A DNA stretch of 46,949 bases from Klenkia sp. PcliD-1-E (GCF_024124375.1 NZ_JAMXRZ010000018.1:1-46949), one strand, 5' to 3'. Shown: positions 27,028 to 35,426, numbered from the stretch's first letter. The notes: generated by a model from the sequence alone, not told the origin. Numbers and translations are program-made.

Positions 27028-30000
27028 TCACCCGCGCAGGCGCAGCCCCCGCGGCGTCGCGCTGAACCCGGCCGCCTGCAGCGCCGCGGACAGCGGGGTG
27101 GACTCGTGCACCGAGGCCCCGTCGGCCTTCTGCACCGTCATCCGGCCCAGGGCGCCCGCCGCCGCGGCGTTGGACAGCGCGGTGGCGGCCTCCTTGAGCG
27201 CCACCTCGTCCTCGGTCCAGGACAGCAGGGTCTTGCCGCCCCGCTCGACGTAGAGCACCAGCTCCCCGTCGACCAGCACCACCAGCGCGCCGGCCTTGCG
27301 CCCGGCCCGGTGCCCGGTCGCCCCGCGCTTCTTCGACGGGCCGTCGTCCTCACCCAGGTCCACGGCGTCCTCGGCGGGCTCGGCTCCGGGGCGTTCGGGC
27401 CAGGGCAGTGCGGCGCCGTAGACATTGGCCGGGTCGGTGGCGGCCAGGATCACGGCGGGGGTGGGAGTGCGGTCGGGGCTGGCGAAGCTGCGCAGCCGGT
27501 CGATGGAGCCGGGCGTGCCGAACTGCGCGGCTCCGAGGGTCTCCACGAAGTAGCCCCGGCGGGCCCGGCCGTTCTCCTCGTAGGCCCGAAGGATCGGGTA
27601 GACCGCGGAGAACCCGCCGAGCACCTGCTCGGCCATCACCGCGCCGCGGGTGAGCACGCCGTGCCGTTCCAGCAGGGACTCGGTGCGGGCGTTGTTCCGC
27701 TTGGTCGCGTTGGTCTCCAGCTCCGGGAGCGCCGACCAGCGTCCGGCCACCATCGGCGGCCCGGTGCGCGAGGGCATGGCCGGCCGGCCCACGCGGGTGC
27801 GGCCGTACCGGGTGCGGTCGAGACGGGCGCGGGGGGCGGCCGCGGCCTTCTTGTGCGCGCCGCCGCCGGACAGGCGGGCGCGCAGCGGGGCCAGGGTGTC
27901 GTTGGTGAGCCGGCCCGACCAGACCAGGTCCCAGACGGTCTCGGCGAAGGCCTGGTCGTCGGTGGACCCCACCAGGTCCGACAGCCCGCGGAAGAACAGT
28001 GCCCGTCCGCCGGCCAGCTCCTCGAGCACCTGCTGGGCCACCCCGCCCTCGTCCTGTGCGCCCAGCGGCGGGTCGGGCAGCAGCAAGGGGGCCAGGTCGG
28101 CCGGTACCAGGGTGATCCAGCCGTCGCCCCCGGCCAGGCCGCCGGCCCCGGCCCACAGCACCTCGCCGGCGCTGGTCAGCTCGTCGAGCATCCCCGGCTG
28201 GTAGCCCTGCACCCGCGAGGGCAGCACCAGCGTCTCCAGTGCCGAGGCGGGGACCAGGGCCCCGGCCAGCTGCTCGACGACGGCCAGCACGCCGTCCACC
28301 CCGCGCATGCGGCTGCCCACCGACTGCCAGGACGGGGTGTAGCGGGCCAGCGTCGTGGTGGGGACGGGCTCCACCTCCTGGCGCAGCTTGGCCAGCGACC
28401 GGCGTCGGATGGAGCGCAGCACGTCGGCGTCGCACCACTCCTGGCCCACCCCGCCGGGCCGGAACTCGCCCGTCACCACACGGCCGGCGGCCACCAGCCG
28501 TGCAACGGTGGTGGTGACCACCGCGACGCCCAGGCCGAGCCGGTCGGCGGCCTCGCTGGGCACGAACGGGCCGTGCGTGCGCGCGTACCGGCCCACCAGG
28601 TCACCGAGCGGGTCGGCGACGGGCTCGGTGAAGACCTCCGGCACACCGACGGGCAGCGCGGTGCCGAGCGCGTCGCGCAGCCGGCCGGCGTCCTCGATGG
28701 CGACGTAGCGGTCCTGGCCGGCGATGCGCACCGGCAGCGCCCGGCGGGAGGCGACGAGCTCGTCGAGCCACTCCTGCGGCACCCCGCGGGCGGCGGCCTC
28801 GGCGGGGGCCAGGTCGCCGACCACCCGCAGCAGGTCGGCGGCACCGTCGAGGTCGCGAGGGTGCCGGTCGGTGGGCAGCCGCTGCAGCTCGGCCTCGATC
28901 TCGCCGAGGGCGTCGCCGTCGAGCAGCTCGCGCAGCTCGGAGCGGCCCAGCAGCTCGGCGAGCAGGCCGGTGTCCAGGGCCAGTGCCTGCGCGCGCCGCT
29001 CGGCCAGCGGGGCGTCGCCCTCGTAGATGAACTGGCCGACGTAGCCGAACAGCAGCGACTGGGCGAACGGCGAGGCGGTCGGGGTCTGCACGTCGGCCAC
29101 CCGGACCCGCCGGGAGCGGACGTCGCTCATCAGCTCGACCAGACCGGGCACGTCGTAGACGTCCTGCAGCACCTCCCGGACCGCCTCGAGCGTGATCGGG
29201 AAGCCGGAGAACTCGCTGGCCACGCTGAGCAGCTGCGCGGCGCGCTGGCGCTGCTGCCACAACGGGGTGCGCCGGCGCGGGTCGCGGCGGGGGAGCAGCA
29301 GGGCCCGGGCGGCGCACTCGCGGAAGCGGCTGGCGAACAGCGCGGAGTTGCCGACCTCGGCGGTGACCTCGCGCTCGACGTCGTCGGGGTCGAGGATCGC
29401 CAGGTCGGCCTCGGGCGGCTCGCCGGTGGTGTCGGGCAGCCGCAGCACGATGCCGTCGTCGGCGTGCATCGACGCGACGTCGACCCCGTACCGCTCGCGC
29501 AGCCGGGCGGCCAGCACCAGCGCCCAGGGCGCGTTGACCTGGGCGCCGAAGGGGGAGTGCACGACCAGCCGCCAGTCACCCAGCTCGTCGCGGAACCGCT
29601 CCACCAGCAGCGTGCGGTCGTCGGGCAGGTGGCCGGTCGCCGCCTTCTGCTCGGCCAGGTAGGCCTGCAGGTTCGCCGCACCCCACTCGTCGAGACCGGC
29701 CGCGCGGGCGCGCTCCAGCCCTGCCTCCGGGGTGGCACCGCCGACCTCGCGGAGGAAGGCGCCCAGCGCCCGGCCCAGCTCCAGGGGGCGGCCGAGGGTG
29801 TCGCCGTGCCAGAACGGCATCTTCCCGGGCTGGCCGGGGGCGGGGGTGACCAGCACCCGGTCGTGGGTGATCTCCTCGATCCGCCAGGACGACGAGCCGA
29901 GCAGGAACACGTCGCCGACACGGGACTCGTAGACCATCTCCTCGTCGAGCTCGCCGACCCGCCGGCCGCCGGTCTCGCCGCCGCCGGAGACGATGAAGAC

Positions 30001-31644
30001 CCCGAACAGGCCGCGGTCGGGGATGGTGCCGCCGCTGGTGACCGCCAGCCGCTGCGCGCCCTGCCGGGCGGTGAGGGTGTCGGTGACCCGGTCCCAGGTC
30101 AACCGGGGCCGCAGCTCGGCGAACGCGTCGGAGGGGTAGCGGCCGGCGAGCATGTCCAGCACCGCGTGCAGCGCGGAGTCGGGCAGGGACGCGAACGCGG
30201 CCGACCGGCGCAGCACCCCGGCGACCTCGTCGACGGTCTTCGGCTCCTCGGCGACGATCGCGACGATCTGCTGGGCCAGCACGTCGAGGGGGTTGCGCAG
30301 GTAGCGGATGGACTCGATCTGGCCGGCCTTCATCCGCTCGGCCACCACCGCGGACTGCACCAGGTCGCCCCGGAACTTCGGGAACAGCACGCCGCGGCTG
30401 ACCGCGCCCACCTGGTGCCCGGCCCGGCCGACCCGCTGCAGGCCGGCCGCCACGTTGGGCGGGGACTCCACCTGCACCACGAGGTCGACCGCGCCCATGT
30501 CGATGCCCAGCTCCAGGGACGAGGTGGCGACCACCGCGGGCAGCTGCCCGGACTTCAGCGCCTCCTCGACCACCGCGCGCTGCTCGCGGGACACCGACCC
30601 GTGGTGCGCACTGGCCACCGGCTTGGCGTCGGCCGGCAGCCCCCCGCCACCACCGGCCTGGGCCATCAACTGCGCCGCGTCGGCGCCGGCCGGCACGGTC
30701 TCCCCGGTGGCCCGCTCGTAGGCGAGCTCGTTGAGCCGGCTGGTCAGCCGCTCGGCCAGCCGGCGGGAGTTGGCGAACACGATGGTGGAGCGGTGCGCCT
30801 CGATGAGGTCGAGCACGCGCTCCTCGACCGCCGGCCAGATCGACGTCCGCGGCTGCCCGCCCGAGGCCGACCCCTCCAGCTCGCCGGTGGGCTGGCCCAG
30901 GGTGGACATGTCCTCGACCGGGACCACCACCGACAGGTCCCACTTCTTCTGCGACGGCGGGGCGACCACCTGCACCGGCCGGCCCCCGGCCAGGAAGGTG
31001 GACACCTCGTCGATCGGCCGGACGGTGGCCGACAGCCCGACCCGCTGCGCCGGCCGGTCGAGCAGGGTGTCGAGCCGGTCGAGGGAGACCGCCAGGTGCG
31101 CGCCGCGCTTGCTGCCGCAGACGGCGTGCACCTCGTCGATGATCACCGTCTCGACGCCGCGCAGTGCCTCGCGGGCCTGGCTGGTGAGCAGCAGGAACAG
31201 CGACTCGGGCGTGGTGATGAGGATGTCGGTGGGCCGGCGGGTGAAGGCCCGCCGCTCGTCGGCGGGGGTGTCGCCGGAGCGGGTGGAGACGCTGATCTCC
31301 GGGCGGGGCAACCCCAGCCGGGCGGCGGCCTGGCCGATGCCGGCCAGCGGGGCCCGCAGGTTGCGCTCGACGTCGACGGCCAGCGCCTTGAGCGGGGACA
31401 CGTAGAGGACCCGGCAGCGCTTCTGCTCCTCCTCGGGCTGGGTGCTGGCCAGCCGGTCGAGCGACCACAGGAACGCGGCCAGCGTCTTGCCCGACCCGGT
31501 GGGGGCGACGACCAGGGCGTGCTCGCCGCTGCTGATCGCCGTCCAGGCGCCCTCCTGGGCCGCCGTCGGCGCGTCGAAGGCACCGGTGAACCAGGCCCGG
31601 GTGGGCTCGGTGAACCGGTCGATCGCGGACGGGGCTGCGGGCAC
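27028..31644 (-). CDS. lhr: Lhr family ATP-dependent DNA helicase
   Basis: 1538 residues, full length for an actinobacterial Lhr (about 1500). The N-terminal superfamily 2 helicase core has Walker A A47-PTGSGKT-54, motif Ib TTPESLF, and the DEVH box D170-E-V-H173, then SATVRP (motif III) and QRVGRAGHQ (motif VI). A winged-helix and Lhr-specific domain follow, and the long C-terminal part ends LGRMTVQKADGASVHES...LRG. Mycobacterial Lhr is a 3'-5' DNA translocase and RNA:DNA helicase, induced by DNA damage. The GTG start follows GACACT by 6 nt. Next to nei2 and recA it forms part of a repair-rich region. Confidence 0.97.
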   Translation of the reverse strand: MPAAPSAIDRFTEPTRAWFTGAFDAPTAAQEGAWTAISSGEHALVVAPTGSGKTLAAFLWSLDRLASTQPEEEQKRCRVLYVSPLKALAVDVERNLRAPLAGIGQAAARLGLPRPEISVSTRSGDTPADERRAFTRRPTDILITTPESLFLLLTSQAREALRGVETVIIDEVHAVCGSKRGAHLAVSLDRLDTLLDRPAQRVGLSATVRPIDEVSTFLAGGRPVQVVAPPSQKKWDLSVVVPVEDMSTLGQPTGELEGSASGGQPRTSIWPAVEERVLDLIEAHRSTIVFANSRRLAERLTSRLNELAYERATGETVPAGADAAQLMAQAGGGGGLPADAKPVASAHHGSVSREQRAVVEEALKSGQLPAVVATSSLELGIDMGAVDLVVQVESPPNVAAGLQRVGRAGHQVGAVSRGVLFPKFRGDLVQSAVVAERMKAGQIESIRYLRNPLDVLAQQIVAIVAEEPKTVDEVAGVLRRSAAFASLPDSALHAVLDMLAGRYPSDAFAELRPRLTWDRVTDTLTARQGAQRLAVTSGGTIPDRGLFGVFIVSGGGETGGRRVGELDEEMVYESRVGDVFLLGSSSWRIEEITHDRVLVTPAPGQPGKMPFWHGDTLGRPLELGRALGAFLREVGGATPEAGLERARAAGLDEWGAANLQAYLAEQKAATGHLPDDRTLLVERFRDELGDWRLVVHSPFGAQVNAPWALVLAARLRERYGVDVASMHADDGIVLRLPDTTGEPPEADLAILDPDDVEREVTAEVGNSALFASRFRECAARALLLPRRDPRRRTPLWQQRQRAAQLLSVASEFSGFPITLEAVREVLQDVYDVPGLVELMSDVRSRRVRVADVQTPTASPFAQSLLFGYVGQFIYEGDAPLAERRAQALALDTGLLAELLGRSELRELLDGDALGEIEAELQRLPTDRHPRDLDGAADLLRVVGDLAPAEAAARGVPQEWLDELVASRRALPVRIAGQDRYVAIEDAGRLRDALGTALPVGVPEVFTEPVADPLGDLVGRYARTHGPFVPSEAADRLGLGVAVVTTTVARLVAAGRVVTGEFRPGGVGQEWCDADVLRSIRRRSLAKLRQEVEPVPTTTLARYTPSWQSVGSRMRGVDGVLAVVEQLAGALVPASALETLVLPSRVQGYQPGMLDELTSAGEVLWAGAGGLAGGDGWITLVPADLAPLLLPDPPLGAQDEGGVAQQVLEELAGGRALFFRGLSDLVGSTDDQAFAETVWDLVWSGRLTNDTLAPLRARLSGGGAHKKAAAAPRARLDRTRYGRTRVGRPAMPSRTGPPMVAGRWSALPELETNATKRNNARTESLLERHGVLTRGAVMAEQVLGGFSAVYPILRAYEENGRARRGYFVETLGAAQFGTPGSIDRLRSFASPDRTPTPAVILAATDPANVYGAALPWPERPGAEPAEDAVDLGEDDGPSKKRGATGHRAGRKAGALVVLVDGELVLYVERGGKTLLSWTEDEVALKEAATALSNAAAAGALGRMTVQKADGASVHESTPLSAALQAAGFSATPRGLRLRG

Positions 31645-31724
31645 GGGAGCAGTGTCCCCAGGGGGTACGACATTTACGCAGGGGCTAGGAACAGTCAGTG
31701 CTGTCTGCCACAGTCGGGGCCATG
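31642..31724. promoter_or_regulatory. divergent leaderless promoters: lhr (-) and acyl-CoA dehydrogenase (+)
   Basis: Minus-strand GACACT (31651-31656) lies 6 nt from GTG 31644. Plus-strand CACAGT (31709-31714) lies 7 nt from ATG 31722. No SOS box is seen here. Confidence 0.45.
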
Positions 31725-32867
31725 CGCTCCCACCTGTACGAGGCCGACCACGAGGACTTCCGCGCCAGCGTCCGCACGTTCGTGGAGAAGGAGATCGCGC
31801 CCTTCCACGCCCAGTGGGAGAAGGACTCGATCGTGCCGCGGGAGCTGTGGACCGAGGGCGGCAAGCAGGGGTTCCTCGGCATCGACCAGGACGAGCAGTA
31901 CGGCGGCGGGGGAGTGCGCGACTTCCGCTACCAGGCCGTGCTGTCGGAGGAGATGGCCCGGGTCGGCGCCTCCGGCGTCGGGTTCGGCCTGCACAACGAC
32001 GTCGTCAGCCCCTACCTCCGCGACCTGGCGACCGAGGAGCAGAAGCAGCGCTGGGTGCCGGGGTTCTGCAGCGGGGAGACCATCACCGCCATCGCGATGA
32101 CCGAGCCGGGCACCGGCAGCGACCTGCAGGGCATCACCACCACGGCGCGCCGCGACGGCGACGGCTGGGTGCTCAACGGCTCCAAGACCTTCATCACCAA
32201 CGGCATCAACGCCGACCTGGTCGTCGTGGTCGCGCGGACGAACCCCGACGCGCCGGCGTCCAAGGGCACCAGCCTGCTGGTCGTCGAGCGCGGCATGCCG
32301 GGCTTCGAGCGCGGCCGCAACCTGGAGAAGGTGGGCCTGAAGGCGCAGGACACCGCCGAGCTGTTCTTCACCGACGTCCGGGTGCCGGCCGAGAACGTGC
32401 TCGGCACCGTCGACCGCGGCTTCCTGCACCTGATGGAGAACCTGCCGCAGGAGCGGCTGTCCATCGCGATCGGCGCCGTCGCCGCCGTGGAGACGGTGCT
32501 CGCCCAGACGGTGGAGTACGTGACCAACCGGACGGCGTTCGGCCGGCCGGTCGGCAGCTTCCAGAACAGCCGCTTCGTCCTCGCCGAGCTGCAGACCGAG
32601 GCCACGATCGCTCGGGTCTTCGTCGACGAGTGCATCCGCCAGCTGGACGCGGGCACGCTGACCGCGGTGGACGCTGCGCAGGCCAAGTGGTGGTGCTCGG
32701 ACCTGCAGAACCGGGTCGCCGACAAGTGCCTGCAGCTGCACGGCGGCTACGGCTACATGGACGAGTACCCGGTCTCCAAGGCCTGGCGCGACGCCCGGGT
32801 GCAGAGCATCTACGGCGGCACGAACGAGATCATGAAGGAGATCATCGGGCGGTCGATGGGGTTGTGA
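31722..32867 (+). CDS. acyl-CoA dehydrogenase (long-chain type)
   Basis: 381 residues; an FAD enzyme for the first step of beta-oxidation. FAD/substrate motifs: AMTEPGTGSDLQGI (signature 1) and LQLHGGYGYMDEYPVSKAWRDARVQSIYGGTNEIMKEII (signature 2). The position of the catalytic base in medium-chain enzymes is a Gly here (YGGTNE), whereas E244 in LPQERL matches the base used by long-chain and isovaleryl-CoA dehydrogenases. No CoA-pathway partner genes are adjacent. ATG 31722 fits the CACAGT spacing; an in-frame GTG at 31698 lies upstream of that -10. Confidence 0.93.
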   Translation: MRSHLYEADHEDFRASVRTFVEKEIAPFHAQWEKDSIVPRELWTEGGKQGFLGIDQDEQYGGGGVRDFRYQAVLSEEMARVGASGVGFGLHNDVVSPYLRDLATEEQKQRWVPGFCSGETITAIAMTEPGTGSDLQGITTTARRDGDGWVLNGSKTFITNGINADLVVVVARTNPDAPASKGTSLLVVERGMPGFERGRNLEKVGLKAQDTAELFFTDVRVPAENVLGTVDRGFLHLMENLPQERLSIAIGAVAAVETVLAQTVEYVTNRTAFGRPVGSFQNSRFVLAELQTEATIARVFVDECIRQLDAGTLTAVDAAQAKWWCSDLQNRVADKCLQLHGGYGYMDEYPVSKAWRDARVQSIYGGTNEIMKEIIGRSMGL

Positions 32868-32883
32868 GCGACCGGTCCGGGGG

Positions 32884-33579
32884 ATGCACCCGGGCATGCA
32901 GCTGACCGACGCCGAGGCGATCGAGGAGTGGACCCGGGCGCAGGCCCGGGTCGTGGAGCTGGTCGAGGGCATCCCGACCGCGGACGCGGCCCGGCCCGTG
33001 CCGGCCTGCCCGGCCTGGTCGGTGCGCGACCTGCTGGCGCACGTGGTCGGCGTGTCCACCGACGTGCTGGCCGACCGCGAGGACGACGACCACAACCCGG
33101 CCTGGACCCAGCGGCACGTCGACACCCGGGCCGGCCGGGACGTCCCGCTGCTGGTGGCCGAGTGGCGGGCCAACACCGCACCGCTGCGCGCCTGGATGGC
33201 CGAGCACGGCGTGCGTCCCCTGGCCGACGTGACCATCCACGAGCAGGACCTGCGCGGGGCGCTCGGGGTCCCCGGCGCCCACGACACCCCGGCGATGGTG
33301 GCGCTGCGCGACCGCTTCGCCGACCGGGTGGCCGAGGCGGCCGCCGAGGCGGGCCTGCCGCCGCTGCGGCTGGAGGGAAGCAGCTGGCAGCACGGGCCGG
33401 CCGACGCCGCCGTCGTCGTCCGGGCGGGCGACTTCGACCTGGCCCGGGCCGTGCAGGCCCGCAGGTCGGCCGACCAGCTGCGGTCCTGGACCGCGCGGGG
33501 GGACGTCGAGCCCTACCTGGACTGCTTCGCCACCCTCGGGCCGCTGCCCGAACGGGACCTCACCGACGGCGCCACATGA
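32884..33579 (+). CDS. maleylpyruvate isomerase family mycothiol-dependent enzyme
   Basis: 231 residues of the DinB/MDMPI superfamily. The N-terminal four-helix bundle has CPAWSVRDLLAHVVG with the metal-binding His, and VTIHEQDLRGALG supplies the other metal-site residues (His/Glu/Asp). The C-terminal domain (ADAAVVVRAGDFDLARAV...) resembles the MDMPI C-terminal part. Members use mycothiol, consistent with an actinomycete. The exact substrate is unknown. ATG 32896 is an alternative start. Its last 20 bases overlap the end of the small convergent ORF. Confidence 0.82.
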   Translation: MHPGMQLTDAEAIEEWTRAQARVVELVEGIPTADAARPVPACPAWSVRDLLAHVVGVSTDVLADREDDDHNPAWTQRHVDTRAGRDVPLLVAEWRANTAPLRAWMAEHGVRPLADVTIHEQDLRGALGVPGAHDTPAMVALRDRFADRVAEAAAEAGLPPLRLEGSSWQHGPADAAVVVRAGDFDLARAVQARRSADQLRSWTARGDVEPYLDCFATLGPLPERDLTDGAT

Positions 33580-33661
33580 GCAGCAGCGACACCGCGAGCA
33601 GGCAGGCGATCGCGATCTGGCCGATGGTGTCCCAGGTCGCCGAGCCGGTGCTGGGGATCAT
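33560..33661 (-). CDS. 33-residue single-helix membrane protein, unknown function
   Basis: Short frame starting MIPSTGSATWDTIGQIAIACLL and ending LLLMWRRR: one hydrophobic helix (about residues 13-30) and three Arg at the C-terminus (positive-inside), so N-out/C-in is likely. All codons but one end in G or C. TACCGT (33668-33673, minus strand) lies 6 nt before the ATG, the leaderless layout of its neighbours. It is divergent from DUF3046 and its stop lies inside the 3' end of the MDMPI-like gene. I do not recognise a family. Confidence 0.6.
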   Translation of the reverse strand: MIPSTGSATWDTIGQIAIACLLAVSLLLMWRRR

Positions 33662-33697
33662 GCCGCCACGGTAGCCGCGGGTACCGTCGCCGGGGTG
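33659..33697. promoter_or_regulatory. nose-to-nose -10 boxes of the 33-residue ORF and DUF3046
   Basis: ACGGTA (33668-33673; TACCGT on the minus strand) and TACCGT (33682-33687) face away from each other, 8 bp apart, and form a perfect inverted repeat. Starts: ATG 33661 (6 nt away) and GTG 33695 (7 nt away). Only one polymerase could use this site at a time. Confidence 0.55.
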
Positions 33698-33889
33698 CGA
33701 CTGCAGGAGTTCTGGGGCCGGGTGCGCGAGGAGTTCGGCGACGTCCGCGGCGAGGCCATCGCGCGCGACCACGTCTTCTCCGCCTTCGAGGGCCGTACCG
33801 CGGTGGGGGCGCTGGACGCCGGCGTCCCGGTGCGGACGGTGTGGCTGGCGATCTGCGAGGAGTTCGACGTCCCGGCGCAGGTCCGCTGA
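33695..33889 (+). CDS. DUF3046 family protein
   Basis: 64 residues: MRLQEFWGRVREEFGDVRGEAIARDHVFSAF, followed by RTAVGALDAGVPVRTVWLAICEEFDVP, the DUF3046 consensus. Conserved upstream of recA across actinobacteria (Rv2738c in M. tuberculosis) with unknown function. Full length for the family. Here an NmrA/HxlR pair lies between it and recA. Confidence 0.93.
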   Translation: MRLQEFWGRVREEFGDVRGEAIARDHVFSAFEGRTAVGALDAGVPVRTVWLAICEEFDVPAQVR

Positions 33890-33908
33890 CCCGCGCCGGG
33901 ACGGTCGA

Positions 33909-34769
33909 TCAGCTGCTGCCGAGGACCAGTGCGACGTGCTCGGCCAGGGTGCGGGTCGGCCGGCCGGTGAGGGCGGAGATGCCGCCCTGGCCCGCATCGA
34001 GCTCGCCCGCCGCGATGTTGCCGTCGAGCGCGGCCACGAAGCCCGCCGTGCCCTCGTCCAGCCCGGCCCCGCGCAGTGCGGCGACGTGCTCGTCGGTGGA
34101 CAGGTCGCGGTGGGTGACCTCGCGGCCGGCCTGCCGGCCGACCTCGGCGGCCAGGTCGGCCAGCGTGAAGGGGTCGTCGCCGCCCAGCTCGTGCACGGCC
34201 GGCTGCGGGTCGTCGGCAGTGAGGACGGCGACCGCCGCGGCGGCGAAGTCGGCGCGGGAGGCCGGCCAGGCGCGCCCCTGCCCGGCGCTGCCGACGACCT
34301 CCCCGGTGGCGGCGGCCTGGCCGATCTGGGCGTCGTAGTTCTCCAAGTACCAGTTGTTGCGCAGCACGACGGCGGGCAGCCCGCTCGCGCGGATGACCTC
34401 CTCGGTGGCGGCGTGCTCGGGGGCGAGCACGAGCGTGGTCGCGTCGGCCTTCGGGGCCGAGGTGTAGACGAGCAGGCCGACGCCGGCGACCTTCGCGGCC
34501 TTGACGACGTTGGTGTGCTGTGCGACCCGCTGGCCGACCTCGCTGCCCGAGACCAGCAGCAGCCGGTCGGTGCCGGCCAGGGCCTCCTCCAGGGAGGCGC
34601 GGTCGGTGTAGTCGGCGACGGCGACGCGCACGCCGCGGTCGGCCAGGTCGGCGGCGCGGCCGGCGTCGCGGACCAGGGCGGTGACCTCGGCCGCGGGCAC
34701 GCCGGCGTCGAGCAGGCCGGTGACGACGAGCCGGCCGAGCTGGCCGGTGGCTCCGGTGACGGTGATCAT
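33909..34769 (-). CDS. NmrA/QorB-like NAD(P)-binding protein
   Basis: 286 residues. MITVTGATGQLGRLV carries the GxxGxxG dinucleotide-binding motif (G6, G9, G12); VYTSAPKAD and VLRNNWYLENY, with the central substrate region, match the NmrA-like/quinone oxidoreductase 2 (QorB) group. It probably reduces quinones or acts as a redox sensor. A GAGGAGG sequence precedes the ATG. It is divergent from an HxlR regulator with a perfect palindrome between them, the standard arrangement for a target of that regulator. Confidence 0.88.
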   Translation of the reverse strand: MITVTGATGQLGRLVVTGLLDAGVPAAEVTALVRDAGRAADLADRGVRVAVADYTDRASLEEALAGTDRLLLVSGSEVGQRVAQHTNVVKAAKVAGVGLLVYTSAPKADATTLVLAPEHAATEEVIRASGLPAVVLRNNWYLENYDAQIGQAAATGEVVGSAGQGRAWPASRADFAAAAVAVLTADDPQPAVHELGGDDPFTLADLAAEVGRQAGREVTHRDLSTDEHVAALRGAGLDEGTAGFVAALDGNIAAGELDAGQGGISALTGRPTRTLAEHVALVLGSS

Positions 34770-34785
34770 GCTTCCTCCTCGGATG

Positions 34786-34806
34786 GCACTTACTACTGGT
34801 AAGTGC
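34786..34806. promoter_or_regulatory. HxlR operator
   Basis: Perfect palindrome GCACTTAC-TACTG-GTAAGTGC (8+5+8). It lies between the NmrA-like gene and hxlR and reaches the -35 region of the hxlR promoter (TACACT -10 at 34821-34826). TTAC-N5-GTAA spacing is typical of HxlR/QorR sites. Confidence 0.75.
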
Positions 34807-34820
34807 TTTCGACGAGAACG

Positions 34821-34835
34821 TACACTCGGGGCGTG
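34821..34835 (+). promoter_or_regulatory. leaderless promoter of hxlR
   Basis: TACACT (34821-34826), then 6 nt, then GTG 34833. The GTG at 34803 upstream is inside the operator and before the -10. Confidence 0.55.
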
Positions 34836-35240
34836 GTCGAGCACAGCGGGGCCCCCGCCGGGGGGCGGGACGACGTCGAGTCCTTCGCCGCCGACGTCTT
34901 CAGCCGGGCCTGCACCTCGCGCGAGGCCCTTGAGCACGTGACCGGCAAGTGGTCGCTGCTGGCGCTGTCGGCGCTGCAGGAGGCGCCGCACCGGTTCGGC
35001 GAGCTGCGACGCCGGGTGGACGGCGTCAGCGAGAAGATGCTCTCCCAGAGCCTGCAGACCCTCGAGCGCGACGGCTGGGTGCACCGGGAGGTGCGGTCGA
35101 GCATCCCGCCGCACGTGGAGTACCGGCTCACCCCGGCCGGCGCCGAGCTGGCCCCGAAGCTGCTCGCGCTCATCGGGTTCGTGGAGGACCGGCTGCCCGA
35201 GGTGCACGCCGCCCGCGACCGGCACGACGCCTCCCGCTGA
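34833..35240 (+). CDS. HxlR family winged-helix regulator
   Basis: 135 residues. HxlR signature: C27 in RACTSREALEHVTGKWSLLALSAL, then HRFGELRRRVDGVSEKMLSQSLQTLERDGWVHRE and VEYRLTPAG. C27 aligns with the redox- or quinone-sensing cysteine of QorR and YodB-type regulators. It likely represses the divergent NmrA/QorB gene and itself until quinones or electrophiles react with it. A hairpin at 35246-35267 follows the stop. Confidence 0.9.
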   Translation: MVEHSGAPAGGRDDVESFAADVFSRACTSREALEHVTGKWSLLALSALQEAPHRFGELRRRVDGVSEKMLSQSLQTLERDGWVHREVRSSIPPHVEYRLTPAGAELAPKLLALIGFVEDRLPEVHAARDRHDASR

Positions 35241-35245
35241 ACGCC

Positions 35246-35267
35246 CACGCCGAACTTCTCCGGCGTG
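35246..35267 (+). terminator. terminator after hxlR
   Basis: CACGCCG (35246-35252), 8-nt loop, CGGCGTG (35261-35267), perfect 7-bp stem, starting 6 bases after the hxlR stop. Confidence 0.55.
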
Positions 35268-35277
35268 TTGCTGGCTT

Positions 35278-35300
35278 CGAACACGTGTTCGTCCTAGTGT
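35278..35300 (+). promoter_or_regulatory. SOS (LexA) box and recA promoter
   Basis: CGAACACGTGTTCG (35278-35291) is a perfect palindrome that fits the actinobacterial LexA site CGAAC-N4-GTTCG. It lies just before TAGTGT (35295-35300), a likely -10, so LexA would block the promoter. The transcript would carry a ~120-nt leader before recA. Confidence 0.9.
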
Positions 35301-35303
35301 TGC

Positions 35304-35336
35304 TGTCCACAGGCCCGGTCGTCCTCCACAGATCCG
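35304..35336 (+). repeat. two-part CCACA motif in the recA leader (copy 1)
   Basis: GTCCACA, then 5 bp, then CGGTCGTC-CT-CCACAGATCCG (35316-35336). The same composite, without the CT, is found before the DUF4192 gene. Each half resembles an actinobacterial DnaA box (TTGTCCACA). Confidence 0.45.
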
Positions 35337-35426
35337 GCCGGCCACCCGTTTCTGTCGGACCCCCGTCCTACCGTCGGCCCCGACGCAGACAGCGACGCAC
35401 AGCGACGACCACAGAAGGTGGACACC

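Noticed and set aside
26287-31721. SOS boxes before nei2 and lhr
   Set aside because: No CGAAC-N4-GTTCG match was found in either upstream region; the only perfect box seen is at recA.
26998-32100. A plus-strand open frame of 1700 codons opposite lhr
   Set aside because: The translation is Gly/Arg/Pro/Val-rich with no domain; lhr on the minus strand carries all helicase motifs.
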